In this document: positions 7,861-13,178 of the stretch, piece by piece
Numbering within the stretch: the stretch's first letter is position 1
Layout of the letters: every line of letters starts with the position of its first letter
Assembly: GCA_016463365.1 (NCBI GenBank)
Contig: JAEMRJ010000058.1
Span: 1 to 13,247 of the forward strand
Length of the DNA stretch: 13,247 bases
Origin: Thermoleophilaceae bacterium
GTDB lineage: Bacteria > Actinomycetota > Thermoleophilia > Solirubrobacterales > JACPNS01
Direction of reading: 5' to 3'
Notes under the pieces: model-generated
The model's input: the letters and a program-made list of their open reading frames with translations, nothing else
The model's database searches: none
What the model was told of the DNA's origin: nothing
Translations under genes and position numbers: made by a program

Positions 7861-9372
7861 ATGTCCTCCGAGAATGGCTCCGACTCATCGTTGGTGGATG
7901 CGCCTCTGGTGCTCGTGTCCAACCGCGGGCCGGTCACCTACGACCTGGACGACAACGGTCAGCGCCTGGAGAAGCGCGGCACAGGCGGTCTGGTCACTGC
8001 CCTGACTGGTCTTGTCAACCACCGCAGCGACACGCTCTGGGTTGCATCTGCCATGACCGAGGAAGACGCCGCCGTCAGCGCCGAGCACGGCCACAGCGCC
8101 TTCGCAGTCAAGCCCAACGCCGACACCGAGTACCGCGTACGTCTGGTGCACAGCGATCCGGTCGCCTATGACCGCTTCTACAACGTGATCGCCAACCCGA
8201 TGCTGTGGTTCATCCAGCACTACCTCTGGGACCTCTCAAACGCACCGGACATCCGCCAGCAGGAGGTCGACGCCTTTGACCTCGGCTACCGCGTGGTGAA
8301 CGAGGACCTCGCACGCGCAGTGCTCGAAGAGATTGAGGGCGCCGAGTCGCCGGTCGTGATGGTCCACGACTACCACCTCTACACAATGCCCGGCGTGATC
8401 CGCGCGGCGCGCCCTGACGTCTTCCTCCATCACTTCATCCACATCCCTTGGACCCAGCCGGACGCCTGGCGCGTGCTCCCCAACCGGATCCGCGATGAGA
8501 TTTTCCGCGGCCTGCTGGCCAACGACATCGTCGGCTTCCACACCCATTCCTACAAGCGCAACTTCCTGCTCTGTTGCCGCGAGCTGCTGCCCGAAGCCGA
8601 GGTCGACGAAGCCGACGGCCGCGTGATTTTCGAGGGTCATGAGACCTGGGTGCGGGCCTACCCACTGCCGATCGACGCCGAAGCATTCATGCTCAGCGCG
8701 CAGAAGCCCGGAGTGCATGAGTTTGAGCGCGAAATTCTGCGCCGTCGCCGTGATCACCTGATCCTGCGCGTCGACCGCGCGGACCTCTCGAAGAACGTCC
8801 TGCGCGGATTCACAGCGTTCGATCTGTTCCTCGAACAGCACCCGGAGTTTGTCGAGAAGGTCACCTTCATCGCCCACCTGATGCCGTCACGAACCGACGT
8901 CCCCGAGTATGCGGAGTACCTGGAGAAGATCGAAGCGCTCGTCGCCGTGGTCAACCACCGTCACGGCACGCCCGACTGGATGCCGATCGACCTGCGCATG
9001 CGCGACGACGTCAACGAGGCGATCGCCGAGTACAAGCACTATGACCTGCTGATCGTCAACCCGATGTTCGACGGCATGAACCTCGTGGCCAAAGAAGGGC
9101 CGTTGATCAACGAGCGCCACGGCGTCTCGATCCTGTCGGAGAACACTGGTGCCCACGAGGAGCTCGGCGAGTTCGCGATTTCTGTGAATCCATTTGACAT
9201 CCAGGAACAGGCCGACGCGATTCACCGGGCGCTCTCGATGACCATGGCCGAGCGATCCACGCGGGCCGAGGGCCTCAAGCGCGCCGTGACGGAGCGCAAC
9301 CCCGGCGACTGGATCAACGATCAGCTCGCAGACATTTCGCGTCGCCGTGAGCTGCGCGCTGTCGACGCCTAG
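7861..9372 (+). CDS. otsA: Trehalose-6-phosphate synthase (GT20, actinobacterial subtype)
   Basis: OtsA transfers glucose from a nucleotide sugar to glucose-6-phosphate, giving trehalose-6-phosphate, the first step of the OtsAB route to the osmoprotectant trehalose. 503 residues in the GT20 order: SNRGPVTY (20-27), Gly loop GTGGL (40-44), HDYHL (169-173), HIPWTQPD (194-201), GFHTHSY (225-231), VDRADLSKN (304-312) and DGMNLVAKE (404-412). Residues corresponding to E. coli catalytic D130, H154, R262, K267, D361 and E369 appear as D170, H194, R306, K311, D404 and E412 with matching spacing, so it should be active. The SKN and NPMFDGMN variants are those of the actinobacterial branch, which also contains VldE/ValL pseudo-glycosyltransferases; the retained active site and lack of a natural-product cluster favour OtsA. 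ATG 7861 has GGTAGG at 7847-7852. No otsB phosphatase is in the window. Confidence 0.9.
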   Translation: MSSENGSDSSLVDAPLVLVSNRGPVTYDLDDNGQRLEKRGTGGLVTALTGLVNHRSDTLWVASAMTEEDAAVSAEHGHSAFAVKPNADTEYRVRLVHSDPVAYDRFYNVIANPMLWFIQHYLWDLSNAPDIRQQEVDAFDLGYRVVNEDLARAVLEEIEGAESPVVMVHDYHLYTMPGVIRAARPDVFLHHFIHIPWTQPDAWRVLPNRIRDEIFRGLLANDIVGFHTHSYKRNFLLCCRELLPEAEVDEADGRVIFEGHETWVRAYPLPIDAEAFMLSAQKPGVHEFEREILRRRRDHLILRVDRADLSKNVLRGFTAFDLFLEQHPEFVEKVTFIAHLMPSRTDVPEYAEYLEKIEALVAVVNHRHGTPDWMPIDLRMRDDVNEAIAEYKHYDLLIVNPMFDGMNLVAKEGPLINERHGVSILSENTGAHEELGEFAISVNPFDIQEQADAIHRALSMTMAERSTRAEGLKRAVTERNPGDWINDQLADISRRRELRAVDA

Positions 9373-9385
9373 GCACGACCGCCGC

Positions 9386-10942
9386 TCACCCGACCCTGAT
9401 CGCCACCGCCCTCGACGGAGTGGGCGAAACCGTCAGATCGCTCGACTTGAGCGCGACCGCACGGAAGCGCAACCAGCCGTGTCTCACCTGCCTGAACCGG
9501 TAGCTGAAGCTGAAACGACCGTCGCGGGCAGATCGGACGACCGCCACAGTGCGCCAGACCTGACCACTCCTGACCTTGATCGCGACGCTCGTCCCGCGCC
9601 GTGCGCGCTCGCCCGGGATACGACCGATCAGTCGCATCTTTTCACGGTGCCGCACTCGCGTTCGCGAAGCACGCAGCGCGATTCGAGAACGGACCGTGAG
9701 CGTCCCGCTCATGCGAGCTGCGGTCTCTGCGTGACTCAGAGACCAGCGACGGTTCGCCGTGGCATGGAGCACCAACTCGTATCGACCGTCGACGTCCGTG
9801 TGGATCCGGCGGACTACCTGCCTGCGGGCTGCCGCGCCAGATTTCAGCAAAGCCGACACCTCGGCGCCGGCGATCGGCTCGCCGGTGTTCGACTCGAGTG
9901 TGCCCGTCAGGCGAACGCGGCGCCCGTAAGTCGCATTCAGATCGGTTGATCCGTCCGGGACAAACCGCGCTGCGGACTGCCCGGTAACGCTCGATCCGCG
10001 GACACTCACGTTGCGTGGTCCGAGCGCAGTCAGGCCGTTGCCGGCGGCATCGTAGACGCGAACTCGAAGTGTGTGGTCGCCGTTTGGGAGCGCCCCTCGC
10101 GGGAGGGTCAGCTCGACCTGCTGGCGCGACGGACACGGGCGGCGATACAGATAGTCATTCGCGCCGCCGGACTGCCCCACGCGCTGGCAGCGTCCACCGT
10201 TGGCGCTGGGTATGACAGAGATGAACTCACTGCCGTCGACCTCGATCGTCGCGCGGGCGATTCCGGTCACCTCGTCGGTGGCGAGGAAGGTGAGATTTCC
10301 GAAACTTGCACCTGTGGTCGCGAGCGTGCCGCTGGGTGTGCCTGCACTCGGCTGCTCGTTGTCCTCAAGCGTGAAGGCCGCCGCCGCGATCTTCAGTTCG
10401 CCAAAGTCCGGCACTGAACTCGCATGTGTGCAGAGCTCTCCGACATAGCCCCCGCACGACATCGTGAAGAACCAGCCGCGCGAGTCTTCTGGAATCTCCA
10501 GTGCGGTTCGCGTCAGCTGCCCCGTGATGCTTGTGCAACCGGTGTAGAACGCGCAGTAGTCGACCCTGCGGGCATCGTATGAGTTGTCCTCGGCGTCAGA
10601 TGTGCGCATAACCATCGTCACGCCCCAGCCGCCGCCACTGATCCTGCCCTCGCGGTTGATCGTGTAGCCGCGGATCGGGGCTGCGCCCGAGTCGAAACCC
10701 CAGCCGATGCGCGCCGTGCCTGACTGTTGGGACGGGCCGCCCATTCCAGCGGCGAGCGGCCCGCCGGCGGCGCAGCGATTCTCGGCCCAGCCGTAAGCGG
10801 TTCCGCCTGTCGCGGCCCAGCCATCGGCCGGCGCAGGCGCGCCGCTCGGTGTTTTGCACGAGTACACGATGTACTCATTCGCGCTCGCGGTGGATGCGAA
10901 TACGAAGGCGGCAACAACTGCCGCAATCATTGCGGTTTTCAT
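9386..10942 (-). CDS. Secreted multidomain beta-sandwich protein, function unknown
   Basis: 518 residues. Signal peptide 1-21 with an ASTASA cleavage site before N22. Residues ~22-185 form a Gly/Trp/aromatic-rich domain; ~190-315 look like an Ig-like fold with DEVTGIARATIEVDG and HTLRVRVYDAAGN, typical of bacterial extracellular repeats. Residues ~338-415 resemble a carboxypeptidase-regulatory-like sandwich (VRLTGTLESNTGEPIAGAEV then DVDGRYELVL), and ~420-518 a second, Arg-rich sandwich. All eight cysteines (29, 57, 130, 136, 163, 171, 252, 270) lie in the first 270 residues, suggesting disulfides. There is no membrane anchor after the signal peptide, so it is probably exported or surface bound. 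The start ATG 10942 has a strong AGGAGG, which overlaps the stop region of the upstream small gene. I recognise no enzyme motif. Proteins of this build are common in soil actinobacteria of the Thermoleophilia type (inference). Confidence 0.85.
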   Translation of the reverse strand: MKTAMIAAVVAAFVFASTASANEYIVYSCKTPSGAPAPADGWAATGGTAYGWAENRCAAGGPLAAGMGGPSQQSGTARIGWGFDSGAAPIRGYTINREGRISGGGWGVTMVMRTSDAEDNSYDARRVDYCAFYTGCTSITGQLTRTALEIPEDSRGWFFTMSCGGYVGELCTHASSVPDFGELKIAAAAFTLEDNEQPSAGTPSGTLATTGASFGNLTFLATDEVTGIARATIEVDGSEFISVIPSANGGRCQRVGQSGGANDYLYRRPCPSRQQVELTLPRGALPNGDHTLRVRVYDAAGNGLTALGPRNVSVRGSSVTGQSAARFVPDGSTDLNATYGRRVRLTGTLESNTGEPIAGAEVSALLKSGAAARRQVVRRIHTDVDGRYELVLHATANRRWSLSHAETAARMSGTLTVRSRIALRASRTRVRHREKMRLIGRIPGERARRGTSVAIKVRSGQVWRTVAVVRSARDGRFSFSYRFRQVRHGWLRFRAVALKSSDLTVSPTPSRAVAIRVG

Positions 10943-10950
10943 CGGGATCT

Positions 10951-10958
10951 CTCCTCCT
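10951..10958 (-). promoter_or_regulatory. Strong Shine-Dalgarno site fixing the start of the secreted protein
   Basis: AGGAGGAG on the minus strand, ending 8 bases before ATG 10942. It overlaps the TAG stop (10957-10959) of the upstream small gene, so the two genes are probably read from one mRNA. It is the best ribosome site in the window. Confidence 0.8.
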
Positions 10959-11364
10959 AGAGCCCAAACTCGCGCTCGGCGGCTGGGGCTGGTCTGGGCG
11001 CAGGCAGTGCCGGCGCCGGCTCGCGTGTTGGTGCTGGAGCGACCGGGAGTGGTCGCCTCGTCGACTTTGAATGCGTCTGCTTGTTCCGCCTCGGACCGCT
11101 TCGCCCAGACCTGCTGGGCTCGCGAGCGCGCCGGGGCCTGTCCGCATCCGGCGTCGGCGTCGGTTGCGTGACGCGTTCAGTCACAGGGGCCAGAAGCTGC
11201 GGCGCCGAATCGTCGGCGCGCCCCAGAGGAAGCCCGATCGCGGCCGCGATCGCAAGCAGCGCCGCCACAGCCAGGGCGACGTTGCCCCAGCGGATGCGGT
11301 GGTCAAACTCGGCCGCCGCAGGTGTCTGAGTGTGACCCCGTGAGTTGCTGGAATTTAAGTCCAT
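10957..11364 (-). CDS. Small membrane-anchored Pro/Arg/Ala-rich protein
   Basis: 135 residues from ATG 11364; an adjacent in-frame TTG (11367) would add one residue. Seen: a hydrophilic N-terminus of ~26 residues, one membrane helix (about WGNVALAVAALLAIAAAIGL), then a Thr/Pro stretch, an Arg/Ser/Lys-rich basic segment and a Pro-Ala-Arg repeat region ending EREFGL. The likely topology is cytoplasmic N-terminus with a disordered basic C-terminal region outside. No catalytic domain. It is followed after 14 bases by the secreted beta-sandwich gene, whose ribosome site overlaps its stop, so the two products may work together at the cell surface. The Shine-Dalgarno site is poor (GAG 4 bases before ATG). 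Function unknown. Confidence 0.7.
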   Translation of the reverse strand: MDLNSSNSRGHTQTPAAAEFDHRIRWGNVALAVAALLAIAAAIGLPLGRADDSAPQLLAPVTERVTQPTPTPDADRPRRAREPSRSGRSGPRRNKQTHSKSTRRPLPVAPAPTREPAPALPAPRPAPAAEREFGL

Positions 11365-11388
11365 CAACTCATTAAGGGTTTGAGCGGC

Positions 11389-11394
11389 TAACGT
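11389..11394 (+). promoter_or_regulatory. Candidate -10 element for rpsF
   Basis: TAACGT fits the loose actinobacterial TANNNT -10 pattern, but there is no good -35 at the expected distance. It would start the transcript near 11401, just before the hairpin at 11403, leaving a leader of about 75 bases. Confidence 0.25.
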
Positions 11395-11402
11395 TTACCC
11401 CC

Positions 11403-11433
11403 CTGCGCGCAAATTTATTTTTCCGGCGCGCAG
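11403..11433 (+). promoter_or_regulatory. rpsF leader hairpin, candidate S6:S18 autoregulatory RNA motif
   Basis: CTGCGCGC (11403-11410) pairs perfectly with GCGCGCAG (11426-11433). Between them lie an A/T-rich insert that can form a short AAA/TTT stem (11411-11413 with 11420-11422) and an unpaired CCG (11423-11425) directly 5' of the closing strand. The known S6:S18 leader motif upstream of rpsF has a P1-P2 hairpin with a conserved CCG on the 3' side of the internal loop, where the S6-S18 complex binds and represses the operon. The gene context is right, since rpsF is next and rpsR follows in the cluster. The inner stem is weak and the match is from memory. Confidence 0.5.
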
Positions 11434-11439
11434 CTGCAA
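11412..11439 (-). promoter_or_regulatory. Candidate promoter for the small membrane/secreted gene pair
   Basis: On the minus strand TTGCAG (plus 11434-11439), a 16-base spacer, then TAAATT (plus 11412-11417). Transcription would begin near 11405, about 40 bases before ATG 11364. The match is partial (3 of 6 and 4 of 6), and the element overlaps the hairpin sequence before rpsF. Confidence 0.27.
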
Positions 11440-11476
11440 TTTCGCCACCCCGCTATCCAAAGAAGCTTTCTCAAAG

Positions 11477-12031
11477 ATGCCTAACTCGTACGAACTGGTC
11501 GTGCTGCTCGATGCCGACGCGCCGACCGACACCCGCACAAAGATCATCACCGACGCCGAAGCCCTGCTCAAGCAGCACGGCGAGGTCAAGGCAACCAAGG
11601 CCTGGGGCGTGCGTCAGCTGCCGTACCTGATCGACCACCACGAGCAGGCCGACTACAGCCTCTTCCGCTTCGAAACCGAGCCGGCGACGATCGCCACGCT
11701 CGACCGCGCCTTCAAGCTGACCGAAGGCGTTCTGCGCTTCCGCATCTTCGAGACCGAGACCGAGGGCGACCTGCCCGAGGCCCCGCCGCTTTTCAAGAAG
11801 GAAGAGCGCGGCTACGAGCGTCCTCCGCGTGAGGCGCAGGCAACTGCCGAGCTCGACGAGTCACCCTCCGCCGAGGCGCCGGCTGAAGCCGCCGCTGAAG
11901 CCGCCACAGAGGCTCCCGCAGAAGCCGCCCCCGCCGAGGCCGAAGCCGAAGCCGAAGCTCCAGCTGAAGTTCCGGCGGAAGCCCCCGCCGAGGCCGAAGC
12001 TGCTGCACCCGCCGAAGCTCCGGCCGAGTAG
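11477..12031 (+). CDS. rpsF: 30S ribosomal protein S6 with long Ala/Glu/Pro tail
   Basis: S6 binds S18 and 16S rRNA in the platform of the small subunit. Residues 1-~110 are the S6 ferredoxin-like domain: YELVVLLDAD (5-14), WGVRQLPYLID (43-53), YSLFRFE (60-66), TLDRAFKLTEGVLRFRI (74-90). The remaining ~70 residues are a low-complexity Ala/Glu/Pro tail, making 184 residues against roughly 95-100 for ordinary S6. ATG 11477 puts the N-terminus exactly where S6 proteins begin; AGAAG 11 bases upstream is a weak ribosome site. It heads the rpsF-ssb-rpsR-rplI cluster and diverges from the small membrane gene. Composition is as GC-rich as the neighbours, so the tail looks native rather than an insertion. 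Confidence 0.95.
   Translation: MPNSYELVVLLDADAPTDTRTKIITDAEALLKQHGEVKATKAWGVRQLPYLIDHHEQADYSLFRFETEPATIATLDRAFKLTEGVLRFRIFETETEGDLPEAPPLFKKEERGYERPPREAQATAELDESPSAEAPAEAAAEAATEAPAEAAPAEAEAEAEAPAEVPAEAPAEAEAAAPAEAPAE
11864..12028 (+). repeat. In-frame Ala-Glu-Pro low-complexity repeat encoding the S6 tail
   Basis: Irregular repeats of GCC-GAG/GAA, GCT/GCC-GAA and GCC-CCC codons give AEAPAEA-type motifs about 55 residues long. Synonymous codons vary along the run, which argues for selection on the protein composition rather than a fresh slippage expansion. The segment is strongly acidic, with almost no basic residue. Confidence 0.85.
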
Positions 12032-12097
12032 CAACCGCCCGACTTACGCAAGCGGTGCCGGGCGTGACGTCCGGTGCTTCTGCAACGCTTTACCTAC

Positions 12098-12136
12098 ACG
12101 GAATACGGCTTCCAAACAATTCGCCGTAGTTTCCGT
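12098..12136 (+). other. Hairpin 1 in the rpsF-ssb gap
   Basis: ACGGAATACGGC (12098-12109) pairs with GCCGTA (12123-12128) and TTCCGT (12131-12136): 12 base pairs with a 2-base GT bulge and a 13-base A-rich loop. It is followed by AAATAG, not a T-run, so it is not a classic intrinsic terminator. It may be an mRNA stabiliser, processing site or protein-binding hairpin. Confidence 0.6.
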
Positions 12137-12142
12137 AAATAG

Positions 12143-12180
12143 TGGCCGCAGAGACCCCACAGGTGCGTCTCGAGCGGCTA
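12143..12180 (+). other. Hairpin 2 in the rpsF-ssb gap
   Basis: Outer stem TGGCCGC (12143-12149) with GCGGCTA (12174-12180), 7 pairs including one G-U. An A against GA forms the internal loop. Inner stem GAGAC (12151-12155) pairs with GTCTC (12167-12171) around an 11-base loop. It begins 6 bases after hairpin 1. Confidence 0.55.
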
Positions 12181-12201
12181 CAAATGGTCATCGCAATGAA
12201 T

Positions 12202-12220
12202 GACCGGGCTCTAACCGGTC
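12202..12220 (+). other. Hairpin 3 in the rpsF-ssb gap
   Basis: GACCGG (12202-12207) and CCGGTC (12215-12220) form a perfect 6-pair stem with a 7-base loop, ending 35 bases before the ssb start. It is short and could arise by chance in GC-rich DNA, but it is the third in the same gap. Confidence 0.45.
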
Positions 12221-12242
12221 CGGCACCCTCAAGAAAGCACGA

Positions 12243-12247
12243 AAGGA
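12243..12247 (+). promoter_or_regulatory. Ribosome site that decides the ssb start
   Basis: AAGGA ends 8 bases before ATG 12256, an ideal spacing. It settles the start at MAQNINRVI rather than the open-frame extension to 12142. Confidence 0.8.
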
Positions 12248-12255
12248 AATATCTC

Positions 12256-12759
12256 ATGGCCCAGAACATCAACCGCGTGATCGTCACCGGCAATCTCACC
12301 GCCGATCCCGTCATCAACACCCTTCCCTCAGGCACGACCGTCTGTGATCTTCGGATCGCCGTCAACGGCCGCCGCAAGGACAACGAGTCCGGCCAGTGGG
12401 TCGACAAGCCCAACTACTTCAACGTCAAAGTCTGGGGCGCGCAGGGCGACAACGTCGCCAAGTTCCTCAGTCGTGGGCGCCCGGTCGCCATCGACGGACG
12501 CCTCGACTGGCGCGAGTGGACCGACAAAGAAGGCAATAAGCGTCAGGGCGTCGATATAATCGCCGACACCGTCCAGTTCCTGGGAGGCCGCGACGACGCG
12601 TCTTCCGGTGGGAACAGCGGTGGTTACGCGTCTTCTGGCAATGCCGGCAACTCCGGTGCCGTCGGAAATGGCGGCGCCGACCAGTCTGATTTCCAGGCTG
12701 CCGGCGTAGGTGCCTCTGGTGGTGCAAGTGCACCGTCCGAGGACGACATTCCGTTCTAG
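12256..12759 (+). CDS. ssb: Single-stranded DNA-binding protein
   Basis: SSB coats single-stranded DNA in replication, recombination and repair and recruits partners through its C-terminal tip. 167 residues. OB fold ~1-110: NRVIVTGNLTADPVI (6-20), LRIAVNGRR (32-40), YFNVKVWG (54-61), VAIDGRLDWREW (78-89), VDIIADTVQFLGG (99-111). Residues ~112-160 are a Gly/Ser/Asn-rich flexible linker, and the protein ends in the canonical acidic tip EDDIPF. Start ATG 12256 is set by AAGGA 8 bases upstream. It lies between rpsF and rpsR as in most actinobacteria. The 3' end runs straight into an intrinsic terminator, so rpsF-ssb and rpsR-rplI may be partly separate transcripts. No obvious LexA-type operator was found upstream. 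Confidence 0.97.
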   Translation: MAQNINRVIVTGNLTADPVINTLPSGTTVCDLRIAVNGRRKDNESGQWVDKPNYFNVKVWGAQGDNVAKFLSRGRPVAIDGRLDWREWTDKEGNKRQGVDIIADTVQFLGGRDDASSGGNSGGYASSGNAGNSGAVGNGGADQSDFQAAGVGASGGASAPSEDDIPF

Positions 12760-12777
12760 AGACCTGATCTGAGGATC

Positions 12778-12808
12778 GTTGGTTTCTCTGACGGGAGACC
12801 AACTTTTT
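12778..12808 (+). terminator. Intrinsic terminator between ssb and rpsR
   Basis: GTTGGTTTCTC (12778-12788) pairs with GGGAGACCAAC (12793-12803): 11 pairs, two of them G-U, around a TGAC loop, followed immediately by TTTTT (12804-12808). This is the textbook form, 18 bases after the ssb stop. It sits inside a cluster usually cotranscribed, so it may be partial or regulated. Confidence 0.82.
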
Positions 12809-12810
12809 CA

Positions 12811-12849
12811 TTGACGCCAGGCGCAGGCTACTGCCGCGCCCGGCGTCAA
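12811..12849 (+). promoter_or_regulatory. Long rpsR leader hairpin
   Basis: TTGACGCC (12811-12818) pairs with GGCGTCAA (12842-12849), 8 perfect pairs. After an A/C mismatch, GGCGC (12820-12824) pairs with GCGCC (12836-12840). After a bulged A, GGC (12826-12828) pairs with GCC (12833-12835) around a TACT loop. That is 16 pairs in 39 bases, starting 2 bases after the terminator T-run. No T-run follows, so it is not a second terminator. TTGACG at 12811-12816 could also be read as a -35 box, but no good -10 follows. Confidence 0.65.
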
Positions 12850-12881
12850 ATCTTCAGCCAGACCAAAGGATCAGAACCAGA

Positions 12882-13178
12882 ATGCCCAAGCCCAAGCCAC
12901 GCACTTCGACGTCGTCTTCTGCCAGGCGCGACAAGCGCGACCCCCGCGGCGGTCGCCGTAAGTCGTGCACGCTGTGCCAGAACAAGATCGACAAGGTCGA
13001 CTACAAGGACGTCGACACGCTTCGTCGCTTCGTCAGCGAACGCGGCAAGCTCAAGGGCCGTGGCAACACCGGAAGCTGCCGTCGTCACCAGACACAGATC
13101 GCCCGTGCCGTCAAGCGCGCGCGCGAAATCGCTCTGCTTCCGTACGTCGCCGAAGGTCGTCCGGGGGCGAAGGGCTGA
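12882..13178 (+). CDS. rpsR: 30S ribosomal protein S18, zinc-ribbon (C+) type
   Basis: S18 pairs with S6 on the small-subunit platform. 98 residues. A basic Ser/Arg-rich N-terminus (1-27) precedes the conserved core: C29 and C32 (CTLC), DYKDVDTLRRFVSERGK (40-56), C66 and H69 (CRRH), then a helix ending in IALLPYV. The C-x2-C plus C-x2-H set marks the zinc-binding form; actinobacteria often carry a second cysteine-free S18 for zinc starvation, not seen here. The segment usually reading close to LPRRITG is LKGRGNTG, a modest variation. ATG 12882 has AGGA 11 bases upstream. The stop TGA shares its A with the ATG of rplI, so these two are translationally coupled. Confidence 0.96.
   Translation: MPKPKPRTSTSSSARRDKRDPRGGRRKSCTLCQNKIDKVDYKDVDTLRRFVSERGKLKGRGNTGSCRRHQTQIARAVKRAREIALLPYVAEGRPGAKG

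Larger units (their letters stand above)
12032..12255 (+). other. rpsF-ssb intercistronic region, no gene, structured
   Basis: 224 bases without a plausible gene. The ssb frame is open back to a GTG at 12142, but that extension has no SSB character and the ribosome site is at 12244-12247. The region contains three separate inverted repeats (listed individually) and no T-rich terminator tail. Confidence 0.7.

Noticed and set aside
7861..9372. Reading the GT20 gene as a VldE/ValL-type pseudo-glycosyltransferase
   Set aside because: The catalytic positions known from E. coli OtsA are all present with matching spacing, and there are no cyclitol biosynthesis genes around it.
9347..9389. GTGAGC/GCTCAC inverted repeat between the otsA and secreted-protein ends, as a bidirectional terminator
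   Set aside because: Only 6 pairs with a 31-base loop and no T-run on either strand; likely chance.
12142..12255. N-terminal extension of ssb from GTG 12142
   Set aside because: The extension would add 38 residues unlike any SSB, passes through two hairpins, and the proper ribosome site AAGGA is placed for ATG 12256.
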